Positions 28,501 to 43,158 are shown, counted from the stretch's first letter. The stretch is 64,000 nucleotides of DNA from Apostichopus japonicus (GCF_037975245.1 NC_092562.1:7603001-7667000), one strand, 5' to 3'. Numbers and translations: made by a program. The notes: a model not told the origin generated them from the sequence alone.

Positions 28501-29374
28501 TACCGCACATTCGATTTATAGGTACCGCACATTCGATTGATCACTACCGCACATTCGATTGATCGGTACCGCACATTCGATTGATCGATACCGCACATTC
28601 GAATAATCGGTACTGCACATTCGAATGATCGGTACCGCACATTCGATTTATCGGTACCGCACAATCGATTTATCGGTACCGCACATTCGATTTATCGGTA
28701 ACGCACATTCGATTGATCGTTACCGCACATTCATTTTATCTGTACCGCACCTTCGATTGATCGGTACCACACATTCGATTTATCGGTACCGCACATTCGA
28801 TTTATAGGTACCGCACAATCGATTTATCGGTACCACACATTCGATTTATCGGTACCGCACAATCGATTGATCGGTACCGCACATTCGATTTATCGGTACC
28901 GCACATTCGATTGATCGGTACCGCACATTCGAATGATCGGTATCGAACATTCGAATGATCGGTGTCGCACATTCGATTCATAGGTACCGCACATTCGAAT
29001 GATCGGTACCGCACATTCGATTGATCGGTACCGCACATTCGATTTATCGGTACCGCACATTCGATTGATCGATAAAGCACATTCGAATAATCGGTACTGC
29101 ACATTCGAATGATCGGTACCGCACATTCGATTTATCGGTACCGCACAATCGATTTATCGGTACCGCACATTCGATTTATCGGTACCGCACATTCGATTGA
29201 TCGGTACCGCACATTCATTTTATCTGTACCGCACAATCGATTTGTCGGTACCGCAAAATCGATTTATCGGTACCGCACATTCGATTTATCGGTACCGCAC
29301 ATTCGATTTATCGATACCGCACATTCGAATAATCGGTACTGCACATTCGAGTGATCGGTACCGCACATTCGATT
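24903..29374 (+). repeat. 4.5-kb segment duplicated at 6,005-bp offset, copy 2
   Basis: This is the second copy of 18898-23369. It overlaps the end of the 23409-25590 copy, so both offsets describe one larger history in which the 13-18.9 kb and 18.9-23.4 kb sequences were copied together. The final part (27,154 onward) was itself duplicated. Confidence 0.85.
27154..29309 (+). repeat. 2,156-bp (98-monomer) tandem unit, full copy
   Basis: This is followed directly by a shortened copy at 29310-30533. Shared markers include the monomers near 27.54-27.60 kb with ATTCCATTAATAGG, the XhoI site at 27,872, GGTACTCCAC and TCGATAGATCGATACC. Confidence 0.86.
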
Positions 29375-30533
29375 TATCGGTACCGCACATTCGATTTATC
29401 GGTACCGCACATTCGATTTATCGGTACCGCACATTCGATTGATCGGTACCGCACATTCATTTTATCTGTACCGCACCTTCGATTGATCGGTACCGCACAT
29501 TCGATTTATAGGTACCGCACAATCGATTTATCGGTACCGCACATTCGATTTATCGGTACCGCACATTCGATTTATCGGTACCGCACATTTGATTTATCGG
29601 TACCGCACATTCGATTTATCGGTACCGCACAATCGATTGATCGGTACCGCACATTCGATTGATCGATACCGCACATTCGATTGATCGGTACCGAATATTC
29701 GATTGATTGGTGTCGCACATTCCATTAATAGGTACCGCACATTCGATTGATCGGTACCGCACATTCGATTGATCGATACCGCACATTCGAATAATCGGTA
29801 CTGCACATTCGAATGATCGGTACCGCACATTCGATTTATCGGTACCGCACAATCGATTTATCGGTACCGCACATTCGATTTATCGGTACAGCACATTCGA
29901 TTGATCGGTACCGCACATTCATTTTATCTGTACCGCACCTTCGATTGATCGGTACCGCACATTCGATTTATCGGTACCGCACAATCGATTGATCGGTACC
30001 GCACATTCGATTGATCTGTACCGAACGCTCGAGTGATCGGTACCGCACATTCGATTGTTCGGTACCGCACTTTCGATTTATCGGTACCGCACATTCGATT
30101 AGTCGATACCGCACATTCGAATTATCGGTACTCCACATTCGAATGATCGGTACCGCACATTCGATTGATCGATACCGCACATTCGAATGATCGGTACTGC
30201 ACATTCGATTTATCGGTACCGCACATTCGATTGATCACTACCGCACATTCGATTGATCGGTACCGCACTTTCGATTGATCGGTTCCGCACATTCGATTGA
30301 TCGATACCGCACATTCGATTGATCGGTACTGCACATTCGAATGATCGGTACCGCACATTCGATAGATCGATACCGCACGTTCGATTGATCGGTAACGCAC
30401 ATTCATTTTATCTGTACCCCACCTTCGATTGATCGGTACCACACATTCGAGTGATCGGTACCGCACATTCGATTTATCGGTACCGCATATTCGATTTATC
30501 GGTACTGCACATTCGATTTATCAGTATCGCACA
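29310..30533 (+). repeat. 2,156-bp tandem unit, truncated second copy (1,224 bp)
   Basis: This matches 27154-28377 and then breaks where TATCGCACAATCG replaces TATCGCACATTCG. The remaining 0.9 kb of the unit is missing. Differences from copy 1 include CCGAATATTCGATTGATTGG near 29,695 and ATTAGTCGATACC near 30,100. The truncation point abuts the distinctive stretch 30534-31172. Confidence 0.85.
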
Positions 30534-31172
30534 ATCGATTTATCGGTCCCGCACATTCGATTGATCGGTACCGCTCATTCGATTTATAGGTACCGCACAA
30601 TCGATTTATCGGTACCGCACATTCGATTTATCGGTACCGCACATTCGATTGATCGGTTCCGCACATTCCATTTATCGGTACCGCACATTCGATTGATCGG
30701 AACAGCACATTCGATTGATCGGTAACGAACATTCGAATGATCGGTGTCACACATTCGATTTATAGGTACCGCACATTCGATTTATAGGTACCGCACATTC
30801 GATTTATCGATACCGCACATTCGAATGATCGGTACTGCACATTCGAATGATCGGTACCGCACATTCGATTGTTCGGTACCGCACTTTCGATTTATCGGTA
30901 CCGCACATTCGATTTATAGGTACCGCACATTCGATTTATCGATACCGCACATTCGAATGATCGGTACTGCACATTCGAATGATCGGTACCGCACATTCGA
31001 TTTATCGATACCGCACATTCGAATGATCGGTACTGCACATTCGAATGATCGGTACCGCATATTCGATTTATAGGTACCGCACATTCGATTTATCGGTACC
31101 GCACATTCGATTGATCACTACCGCACATTCGATTGTTCGGTACCGCACATTCGATTTATCGGTACTGCACAA
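30534..31172. repeat. Satellite stretch with a local 66-bp period
   Basis: This 639-bp stretch has no long near-identical partner that I could see in the window. Three monomers in the order TTTATCGATACC, TCGAATGATCGGTACTGC and TCGAATGATCGGTACCGC recur at about 30,801, 30,933 and 30,999, spaced 132 and 66 bp. That indicates a local three-monomer subunit. It separates the region of nested duplications from the 11,986-bp tandem pair. Confidence 0.75.
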
Positions 31173-31965
31173 TCGATTGATCGTTACCGCACATTCGTTT
31201 GATCTGTACCGCACATTCGAATGATCGGTACCGCACATTCGATTGATCACTACCGCACATTCGATTTATCGGTACCGCACTTTCGATTGATCGATACCGC
31301 ACATTCGATTGATCGTTACCGCACATTCGATTGATCGGTACCGCACATTCGAATGATCGGTACCGCACATTCGATTTATCGGTACCGCACATTCGATTTA
31401 TCGGTACCGCACTTTCGATTGATCGGTACCGCACTTTCGATTGATCGATACCGCACATTCGAATGATCGGTACTGCACATTCGAATGATCGGTACCGCAC
31501 ATTCGATTGATCGGTACCGCACATTCGAATGATCGGTACCGCACATTCGATTTATCGGTACCGCACATTCGATTGATCACTACCGCACATTCGATTGTTC
31601 GGTACCGCACATTCGAATGATCGGTACCGCACATTCGATTGATCACTACCGCACATTCGATTGATCACTACCGCACATTCGATTGTTCGGTACCGCACAT
31701 TCGAATGATCGGTACCGCACATTCGATTGATCACTACCGCACATTCGATTTATCGGTACCGCACATTCGATTGATCGGTACCGCACATTCGATTGATAGG
31801 TACCGAACGTTCGAGTGATCGGTACCGCACATTCGATTTTTCGGTACCGCACTTTCGATTGATCGGTACCGCACATTCGATTGATCGATACCGCACATTC
31901 GAATGATCGGTACTGCACATTCGAATGATCGGTACCGCACATTCATTTGATCTGTACCGCACCTT

Positions 31966-31975
31966 CGATCGATCG
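31966..31975. repeat. CGATCGATCG perfect palindrome
   Basis: A 10-bp perfect palindrome is formed by CTTCGATCGATCGG, where the usual sequence is CTTCGATTGATCGG. It recurs at 34,826, 43,952 and 46,812, each time just after a variant landmark monomer and just before GGAACAGCAC. It probably has one origin and was spread by the duplications. Confidence 0.85.
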
Positions 31976-32245
31976 GAACAGCACATTCGATTTATCGGTA
32001 CCGCACATTAGATTTATAGGTACCGCACATTCGATTTATCGGTACCGCACATTCGATTTATCGGTGCCGCACAATCGATTGATCGGTACCGCACGTTCGA
32101 TTGATCGGTACCGAACATTCGAGTGATCGGTACCGCATATTCGAATGATTGGCACCGCACATTCGATTTATCTGTACCGCACATTCGATTGATCGGTACC
32201 GAACATTCGAATGATCGGTGTCGCACATTCGATTTATAGGTACCG

Positions 32246-32773
32246 CACATTCGATTTATCGGTACCGCACATTCGATTTATCGGTACCGCACATTCGATT
32301 TATCGGTACCGCACATTCGATTGATCGATACCGCACATTCGAATAATCGGTACTGCACATTTGAATGATCGGTACCGCACATTCGATTTATCGGTACCGC
32401 ACAATCGATTTATCGGTACCGCACATTCGTTTTATCGGTACCGCACATTCGATTGATCGGTACCGCACATTCATTTTATCTGTACCGCACCTTCGATTGA
32501 TCGGTACCACACATTCGATTTATCGGTACCGCACATTCGATTTATCGGTACCGCACATTCGATTTATCGGTACCGCACATTCGATTGATCGATACCGCAC
32601 ATTCGAATAATCGGTACTGCACATTCGAATGATCGGTACCGCACATTCGATTTATCGGTACCGCACAATCGATTTATCGGTACCGCACATTCGATTTATC
32701 GGTACCGCACATTCGATTGATCGGTACCGCACATTCATTTTATCTGTACCGCACCTTCGATTGATCGGTACCA
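32246..32773 (+). repeat. 264-bp (12-monomer) tandem pair
   Basis: Two 264-bp copies (32246-32509 and 32510-32773) each hold a landmark monomer, GGTACCACAC, GATCGATACC and TCGAATAATCGGTACTGC in the same order. They differ at TTTGAATG versus TTCGAATG and at TTCGTTTTATC versus TTCGATTTATC. Similar 264-bp pairs occur near 39.2-39.75 kb and 40.8-41.35 kb, and all recur in the second 11,986-bp copy. Confidence 0.8.
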
Positions 32774-33167
32774 CACATTCGATTTATCGGTACCGCACAT
32801 TCGATTTATAGGTACCGCACAATCGAATGATCGGTACCGCACATTCGATTGATCGGTACCGCACATTCGATTGATCACTACCGCACATTCGATTGTTCGG
32901 TACCGCACATTCGATTTATCGGTACCGCACATTCGATTGATCACTACCGCACATTCGAATGATCGGTACTGCACATTCGAATGATCGGTACCGCACATTC
33001 GATTTATCGGTACCGCACATTCGATTTATCGGTACAGCACATTCGATTAATCGGTACCGCACATTCGATTTATCGGTACCGCACATTCGATTTATCGGTA
33101 ACGCACATTCGATTTATCTGTACCGCACATTCGATTTATCGGTACCGCACAATCGAGTGATCGGTAC

Positions 33168-33190
33168 CGCACATTCGAATGATCGGTACG
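33168..33190 (+). repeat. 21-bp monomer, GGTACGCAC type
   Basis: One C is missing from the palindromic core (GGTACGCAC for GGTACCGCAC), giving a 21-bp monomer. The same lesion is seen near 35,015, 36,047 and 37,234, and a GTTACGCAC form is seen at 35,080. Partners in the second copy are near 45,175, 47,001, 48,033, 49,220 and 47,066, with one more at 55,620. Four of the sites are followed by monomers carrying CCGAACATTCGAG. Confidence 0.85.
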
Positions 33191-34796
33191 CACATTCGAT
33201 TGAATGGTACCGAACATTCGAGTGATCGGTACCGCATATTCGAATGATTGGCACCGCACATCCGATTTATCGGTACCGCACATTCGATTGATCGGTACCG
33301 AACATTCGAATGATCGTTACCACACGTTCGAATGATCGGTACCGCACATTCGATTGATCGACACCGCACATTCGATTGATCGGTACGGCACATTCGAATG
33401 ATCGGTACCGCACATTCGATTGATCGGTACCGCACATTCGATTTATCGGTACCGCACAATCGATTGATCGGTACCGCACATTCATTTTATCTGTACCGCA
33501 CCTTCGATTGATCGGTACCACACATTCGATTTATCGGTACCGCACCCTCGATTTATAGGTACCGCACAATCGATTTATCGGTACCGCACAATCGATTTAT
33601 CGGTACCGCACAATTGATTGATCGGTACCGCACATTCGATTTATCGGTACCGCACATTCGATTGATCGGTACCGCACATTCGATTGATCGGTACCGAACA
33701 TTCGAATGATCGGTGTCGCACATTCGATTTATAGGTACCGCACATTCGATTGATCGGTACCGCACATTCGATTGATCGGTACCGCACATTCGATTTATCG
33801 GTACCGCACATTCGATTGATCGATACCGCACATTCGAACAATCGGTACTGCACATTCGAATGATCGGTACCGCACATTCGATTTATCGGTACCGCACAAT
33901 CGATTTATCGGTACCGCACATTCGATTTATCGGTACCGCACATTCGATTGATCGGTACCGCACATTCATTTTATCTGTACCGCACCTTCGATTGATCGGT
34001 ACCACACATTCGATTTATCGGTACCGCACATTCGATTTATAGGTACCGCACAATCGATTTATCGGTACCGCACATTCGATTTATTGGTACCGCACATTCG
34101 ATTGATCACTACCGCACATTCGATTGTTCGGTACCGCACATTCGATTGATCGGTACCGCATTTTCGATTGATCACTACCGCACATTCGAATGATCGGTAC
34201 TGCACATTCGAATGATCGGTACCGCACATTCGATTTATCGGTACCGAACATTCGAATGATCGGTGTCGCACATTCGATTGATCGGTACCGCACATTCGAT
34301 TGATCGGTACCGCAAATTCGATTGATCGGTACCGCACATTCGATTGATCAGTACCACACATTCGATTTATCGGTACCGCACATTCGATTTATAGGTACCG
34401 CACAATCGATTTATCGGTACCGCACATTCGATTTATCGGTACCGCACAATCGATTGATCGGTACCGCACATTCGATTTATCGGTACCGCACATTCGATTT
34501 ATCGGTAACGCACATTCGATTTATCGGTACCGCACATTCGATTTATCGGTACCGCACAATCGATTTATCGGTACCGCACATTCGATTTATCGGTACCGCA
34601 CATTCGATTTATAGGTACCGCACAATCGATTTATCGGTACCGCACATTCGATTTATCGGTACCGCACAATCGATTGATCGGTACCGCACATTCGATTTAT
34701 CGGTACCGCACATTCGATTGATCGGTACCGCACATTCGATTGATCGGTACCGAACATTCGAATGATCGGTACTGCACATTCGAATGATCGGTACCG

Positions 34797-34819
34797 CACA
34801 TTCATTTTATTATGTACCG
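34797..34819 (+). repeat. 23-bp landmark monomer, TTATTATG form
   Basis: The landmark monomer reads CATTTTATTATGTACC in place of CATTTTATCTGTACC, a net gain of one base. The partner is near 46,790 in the second 11,986-bp copy. It is followed by CGATCGATCG at 34826-34835. Confidence 0.85.
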
Positions 34820-37800
34820 CACCTTCGATCGATCGGAACAGCACATTCGATTTATCGGTACCGCACATTAGATTTATAGGTACCGCACAATCGATTTATC
34901 GGTACCGCACATTCGATTTATCGGTACCGCACAATCGATTGATCGGTACCGCACATTCGATTGATCGGTACCGAACATTCGAGTGATCGGTACCGCACAT
35001 TCGAATGATCGGTACGCACATTCGATTGATCGGTACCGAACATTCGAGTGATCGGTACCGCACATTCGAATGATCGTTACGCACATTCGATTGATCGGTA
35101 CCGAACATTCGAGTGATCGGTTCCGCATATTCGAATGATTGGCACCGCACATTCGATTTATCGGTACCGCACATTCGATTGATCGGTACCGAACATTCGA
35201 ATGATCGTTACCACACGTTCGAATGATCGGTATCGCACATTCGAATGATCGGTACCGCACATTCGATTGATCGGTACCGCACATTCGATTTATCGGTATC
35301 GCACAATCGATTGATCGGTACCGCACATTCATTTTATCTGTACCGCACCTTCGATTGATCGGTACCACACATTCGATTTATCGGTACCGCACCCTCGATT
35401 TATAGGTACCGCACAATCGATTTATCGGTACCGCACATTCGATTTATCGGTACCGCACAATCGATTGATCGGTACCGCACATTCATTTTATCTGTACCGC
35501 ACCTTCGATTGATCGGTACCACACATTCGATTTATCGGTACCGCACATTCGATTTATCGGTACCGCACATTCGATTTATCGGTACCGCACATTCGATTGA
35601 TCGATACCGCACATTCGAATAATCGGTACTGCACATTCGAATGATCGGTACCGCACATTCGATTTATCGGTACCGCACAATCGATTTATCGGTACCGCAC
35701 ATTCGATTTATCGGTACCGCACATTCGATTGATCGGTACCGCACATTCATTTTATCTGTACCGCACCTTCGATTGATCGGTACCACAAATTCGATTTATC
35801 GGTACCGCACATTCGATTTATAGGTACCGCACAATCGATTTATCGGTACCGCACATTCGATTTATCGGTACCGCACATTCGATTTATCGGTACAGCACAT
35901 TCGATTGATCGGTACCGCACATTCGATTTATCGGTACCGCACATTCGATTTATCGGTAACGCACATTCGATTTATCTGTACCGCACATTCGATTTATCGG
36001 TACCGCACAATCGAGTGATCGGTACCGCACATTCGAATGATCGGTACGCACATTCGATTGAATGGTACCGAACATTCGAGTGATCGGTACCGCATATTCG
36101 AATGATTGGCACCGCACATTCGATTTATCGGTACCGCACATTCGATTGATCGGTACCGAACATTCGAATGATCGTTACCACACGATCGAATGATCGGTAC
36201 CGCACATTCGATTGATCGATACCGCACATTCGATTGATCGGTACCGCACATTCGATTCATCGGTACCGCACAATCGATTGATCGGTACCGCACATTCATT
36301 TTATCTGTACCGCACCTTCGATTGATCGGTACCACACATTCGATTTATCGGTACCGCACCCTCGATTTATAGGTACCGCACAATCGATTTATCGGTACCG
36401 CACAATCGATTTATCGGTACCGCACAATCGATTTATCGGTACCGCACAATCGATTGATCGGTACCGCACATTCGATTTATCGGTACAGCACATTCGATTG
36501 ATCGGTACCGCACATTCGATTGATCGGTACCGAACATTCGAATGATCGGTGTCGCACATTCGATTTATAGGTACCGCACATTCGATTGATCGGTACCGCA
36601 CATTCGATTGATCGGTACCGCACATTCGATTTATCGGTACCGCACATTCGATTGATCGATACCGCACATTCGAATAATCGGTACTGCACATTCGAATGAT
36701 CGGTACCGCACATTCGATTTATCGGTACCGCACAATCGATTTATCGGTACCGCACATTCGATTTATCGGTACCGCACATTCGATTGATCGGTACGGCACA
36801 TTCATTTTATCTGTACCGCACCTTCGATTGATCGGTACCACACATTCGATTTATCGGTACCGCACATTCGATTTATAGGTACCGCACAATCGATTTATCG
36901 GTACCGCACATTCGATTTATCGGTACCGCACAATCGATTGATCGGTACCGAACGTTCGAGTGATCGGTACAGCACATTCGATTGTTCGGTACCGCACTTT
37001 CGATTGATCGGTACCGCACATTCGATTGATCGATACCGCACATTCGAATGATCGGTACTGCACATTCGGATGATCGGTACCGCACATTCGATTGATCGGT
37101 ACCGCACAATCGATTTATCGGTACCGCAAAATCGATTTATCGGTACCGCACAATCGATTGATCGATACCGCACATTCGATTGATCGGTACCGAACATTCG
37201 AGTGATCGATACCGCACATTCGAATGATCGGTACGCACATTCGATTGATCGGTACCGAACATTCGAGTAATCGGTACCGCACATTCGAATGATTGGTACC
37301 GCACATTCGATTTATCGGTACCGCACATTCGATTGATCGGTACCGAACATTCGAATGATCGTTAACACACGTTCGAATGATCGGTACCGCACATTCGATT
37401 GATCGATACCGCACATTCGATTGATCGGTACGGCACATTCGAATGATCGATACCGCACATTCGATTTATCGGTACCGCACATTCGATTTATCGGTACAGC
37501 ACATTCGACTGATCGGTACCGCACATTCATTTTATCTGTACCGCACCTTCGATTGATCGGTACCACACATTCGATTTATCGGTACCGCACATTCGATTTA
37601 TCGGTACCGCACAATCGATTTATCGGTACCGCACATTCGATTTATCGGTACCGCACAATCAATTGATCGTTACCGCACATTCGATTGATCGGTACCGAAC
37701 GTTCGATTGATCGGTACTGCACATTCGATTGTTCGGTACCACACTTTCGATTGATCGGTACCGCTCATTCGATTGATCGATACCGCACATTCGAATGATC

Positions 37801-38760
37801 GGTACTGCACATTCGATTGATCGGTACCGCACTTTCGATTGATCGGTACCGCACATTCGATTGATCGGTACCGCACAATCGATTAATCGGTACCGCACAT
37901 TCGATTTATCGGTACCGCACATTCGATTGATCGGTACCGCACATTCGAATGATTGGTACCGAACGTTTGAGTGATCGGTACCGCACATTCGATTGTTCGG
38001 TACCGCACATTCGATTGATCGATACCGCACATTCGATTGATCGATACCGCACATTCGAATGATCGGTACCGCACATTCGATTTATCGGTACCGCACAATC
38101 GATTTATCGGTACCGCACATTCGATTTATCGGTACCGCACATTCGATTGATCGGTACCGCACATTCATTTTATCTGTACCGTACCTTCGATTGATCGGTA
38201 CCACACATTCGAGTTATCGGTACCGCACATTCGATTGATCGGTACCGCACATTCGATTGATCACTTCAGCACATTCGATTGATCGGTACCGCACATTCGA
38301 ATGATCGGTACCGCACATTCGATTTATCTGTACCGGACATTCGATTGATCGGTACCGCACATTCGATTTATCGGTACAGCACATTCGATTGATCGGTACC
38401 GCACATTCATTTTATCTGTATGGCACCTTCGATTGATCGGTAACGCACATTCGATTTATCTGTACCGCACATTCGATTGATCGGTACCGCACATTCGATT
38501 TATCGGTACCGCACATTCGATTTATCGGTACCGCACATTCGATTGATCGATACCGCACATTCGAATAATCGGTACTGCACATTCGAATGATCGGAACCGC
38601 ACATTCGATTTATCGGTACCGCACAATCGATTTATCGGTACCGCACATTCGATTTATCGGTACAGCACATTCGATTGATCGGTACCGCACATTCATTTTA
38701 TCTGTAAGGCACCTTCGATTGATCGGTACCGCACATTCGATTGATCTGTACCGAACGCTC

Positions 38761-40366
38761 GAGTGATCGGTACCGCACATTCGATTGTTCTGTACCGCAC
38801 TTTCGATTTATCGGTACCGCACATTCGACTAATCGATACCGCACATTCGAATTATCGGTACTCCACATTAGAATGATCGGTACCGCACATTCGATTGATC
38901 GGTACCGCACATTCGATTTATCGGTATCGCACAATCGATTGATCGGTACCGCACATTCATTTTATCTGTACCGCACCTTCGATTGATCGGTACCACACAT
39001 TCGATTTATCGGTACCGCACCCTCGATTTATAGGTACCGCACAATCGATTTATCGGTACCGCACATTCGATTTATCGGTACCGCACAATCGATTGATCGG
39101 TACCGCACATTCGATTTATCGGTACCGCACATTCGATTGATCGGTACCACACATTCGATTGATCGGTACCGAACATTCGAATGATCCGTCTCGCACATTC
39201 GATTTATAGGTACCGCACATTCGATTGATCGGTACCGCACATTCGATTTATCGGTACCGCACATTCGATTTATCGGTACCGCACATTCGATTGATCGATA
39301 CCGCACATTCGAATAATCGGTACTGCACATTTGAATGATCGGTACCGCACATTCGATTTATCGGTACCGCACAATCGATTTATCGGTACCGCACATTCGA
39401 TTTATCGGTACCGCACATTCGATTGATCGGTACCGCACATTCATTTTATCTGTACCGCACCTTCGATTGATCGGTACCACACATTCGATTTATCGGTACC
39501 GCACATTCGATTTATCGGTACCGCACATTCGATTTATCGGTACCGCACATTCGATTGATCGATACCGCACATTCGAATAATCGGTACTGCACATTCGAAT
39601 GATCGGTACCGCACATTCGATTTATCGGTACCGCACAATCGATTTATCGGTACCGCACTTTCGATTTATCGGTACCGCACATTCGATTGATCGGTACCGC
39701 ACATTCATTTTATCTGTACCGCACCTTCGATTGATCGGTACCACACATTCGATTTATCGGTACCGCACATTCGATTTATAGGTACCGCACAACCGATTTA
39801 TCGGTACCGCACATTCGATTTATCGGTACCGCACATTCGATTGATCACTACCGCACATTCGATTGTTCGGTACTGCACATTCGATTTATCGGTACCGCAC
39901 ATTCGATTGATCACTACCGCACATTCGAATGATCGGTACTGCACATTCGAATGATCGGTACCGCACATTCGATTTATCGGTACCGCACATTCGATTTATC
40001 TGTACCGCACTTTCGATTGATCGGTACCACACATTCGATTTATCGGTACCGCACATTCGATTTATCGGTACCGCACAATCGATTTATCGGTACCGCACAT
40101 TCGATTTATCGGTACCGCACAATCAATTGATCGTTACCGCACATTCGATTGTTCGGTACCACACTTTCGATTGATCGGTACCGCTCATTCGATTGATCGA
40201 TACCGCACATTCGAATGATCGGTACTGCACATTCGATTGATCGGTACCGCACATTCGATTTATCGGTACCGCACATTCGATTTATCGGTACCGCACATTC
40301 GATTTATCGGTACCGCACCTTCGATTGATCGGTACCGCACATTCGAATGATTGGTACCGAACGTTT
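38761..40366 (+). repeat. 1,606-bp (73-monomer) tandem unit, copy 1
   Basis: This is followed directly by copy 2 at 40367-41972. Markers are TCGACTAATCGATACC, GGTACTCCACATTAG, GGTATCGCACAATCG and the GCACCCTCGATTTATAGG monomer. A difference at the start is GTTCTGTACC here against GTTCGGTACC in copy 2. Confidence 0.87.
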
Positions 40367-41972
40367 GAGTGATCGGTACCGCACATTCGATTGTTCGGTA
40401 CCGCACTTTCGATTTATCGGTACCGCACATTCGACTAATCGATACCGCACATTCGAATTATCGGTACTCCACATTAGAATGATCGGTACCGCACATTCGA
40501 TTGATCGGTACCGCACATTCGATTTATCGGTATCGCACAATCGATTGATCGGTACCGCACATTCATTTTATCTGTACCGCACCTTCGATTGATCGGTACC
40601 ACACATTCGATTTATCGGTACCGCACCCTCGATTTATAGGTACCGCACAATCGATTTATCGGTACCGCACATTCGATTTATCGGTACCGCACAATCGATT
40701 GATCGGTACCGCACATTCGATTTATCGGTACCGCACATTCGATTGATCGGTACCGCACATTCGATTGATCGGTACCGAACATTCGAATGATCGGTGTCGC
40801 ACATTCGATTTATAGGTACCGCACATTCGATTGATCGGTACCGCACATTCGATTTATCGGTACCGCACATTCGATTTATCGGTACCGCACATTCGATTGA
40901 TCGATACCGCACATTCGAATAATCGGTACTGCACATTTGAATGATCGGTACCGCACATTCGATTTATCGGTACCGCACAATCGATTTATCGGTACCGCAC
41001 ATTCGATTTATCGGTACCGCACATTCGATTGATCGGTACCGCACATTCATTTTATCTGTACCGCACCTTCGATTGATCGGTACCACACATTCGATTTATC
41101 GGTACCGCACATTCGATTTATCGGTACCGCACATTCGATTTATCGGTACCGCACATTCGATTGATCGATACCGCACATTCGAATAATCGGTACTGCACAT
41201 TCGAATGATCGGTACCGCACATTCGATTTATCGGTACCGCACAATCGATTTATCGGTACCGCACTTTCGATTTATCGGTACCGCACATTCGATTGATCGG
41301 TACCGCACATTCATTTTATCTGTACCGCACCTTCGATTGATCGGTACCACACATTCGATTTATCGGTACCGCACATTCGATTTATAGGTACCGCACAATC
41401 GATTTATCGGTACCGCACATTCGATTTATCGGTACCGCACATTCGATTGATCACTACCGCACATTCGATTGTTCGGTACTGCACATTCGATTTATCGGTA
41501 CCGCACATTCGATTGATCACTACCGCACATTCGAATGATCGGTACTGCACATTCGAATGATCGGTACCGCACATTCGATTTATCGGTACCGCACATTCGA
41601 TTTATCTGTACCGCACTTTCGATTGATCGGTACCACACATTCGATTTATCGGTACCGCACATTCGATTTATCGGTACCGCACAATCGATTTATCGGTACC
41701 GCACATTCGATTTATCGGTACCGCACAATCAATTGATCGTTACCGCACATTCGATTGTTCGGTACCACACTTTCGATTGATCGGTACCGCTCATTCGATT
41801 GATCGATACCGCACATTCGAATGATCGGTACTGCACATTCGATTGATCGGTACCGCACATTCGATTTATCGGTACCGCACATTCGATTTATCGGTACCGC
41901 ACATTCGATTTATCGGTACCGCACATTCGATTGATCGGTACCGCACATTCGAATGATTGGTACCGAACGTTT
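40367..41972 (+). repeat. 1,606-bp tandem unit, copy 2
   Basis: This is the second copy of 38761-40366. One difference is GGTGTCGCACATTCG near 40.8 kb, where copy 1 has CGTCTCGCACATTCG near 39.19 kb. Both copies are present again in the downstream 11,986-bp copy (50747-52352 and 52353-53958), so this duplication is the older one. Confidence 0.87.
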
Positions 41973-43158
41973 GAGTGATCGGTACCGCACATTCGATTGT
42001 TCGGTACCGCACATTCGATTGATCGATATCGCACATTCGATTGATCGATACCGCACATTCGAATGATCGGTACCGCACATTCGATTTATCGGTACCGCAC
42101 AATCGATTTATCGGTACCGCACATTCGATTGATCGATACCGCACATTCGATTGATCGGTACCGCACATTCATTTTATCTGTACCGTACCTTCGATTGATC
42201 GGTACCACACATTCGAGTTATCGGTACCGCACATTCGATTTATAGGTACCGCACAATCGATTTATCGGTACCGCACATTCGATTTATCGGTACCGCACAT
42301 TCGATTTATCGGTACCGCACATTCGATTTATCGGTACCGCACAATCGATTGATCGGTACCGCACTTTCGATTGATCGATACCGCACATTCGATTGATCGG
42401 TACCGAACATTCGATTGATCGGTGTCGCACATTCGATTAATAGGTACCGCACATTCGATTGATCGATACCGCACATTCGAATAATCGGTACTGCACATTC
42501 GAATGATCGGTACCGCACATTCGATTTATCGGTACCGCACAATCGATTTATCGGTACCGCACATTCGATTTATCGGTACAGCACATTCGATTGATCGGTA
42601 CCGCACATTCATTTTATCTGTACCGCACCTTCGATTGATCGGTACCGCACATTCGATTGATCTGTACCGAACGCTCGAGTGATCGGTACCGCACATTCGA
42701 TTGTTCGGTACCTCACTTTCGATTTATCGGTACCGCACATTCGATTAATCGATACCGCACATTCGAATTATCGGTACTGCACATTCGAATGATCGGTACC
42801 GCACATTCGATTTATCGGTACCGCACATTCGATTTATCGGTACAGCACATTCGATTGATCGGTACCGCACATTCGATTTATCGGTACCGCACATTCGATT
42901 TATCGGTAACGCACATTCGATTTATCGGTACCGCACCTTCGATTTATCGGTACCGCACAATCGATTTATCGGTACCGCACATTCGATTTATCGGTACCGC
43001 ACATTCGATTTATAGGTACCGCACAATCGATTTATCGGTACCGCACATTCGATTTATAGGTACCGCACAATCGATTGATCGGTACCGCACATTCGATTTA
43101 TCGGTACCGCACATTCGATTGATCGGTACCGCACATTCGATTGATCGGTACCGAACAT

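Larger units (their letters stand above)
31173..43158 (+). repeat. 11,986-bp tandem unit, copy 1
   Basis: The unit is 545 monomers minus 4 bp: five 21-bp GGTACGCAC or GTTACGCAC monomers and one 23-bp monomer account for the length. The second copy follows immediately at 43159. Only two substitutions were noticed between copies, at 39,807 (C, A in the other copy) and 40,319 (C, A in the other copy). It contains a 12-monomer duplication near 32.2-32.8 kb and the 1,606-bp duplication at 38.8-42.0 kb. Confidence 0.92.
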
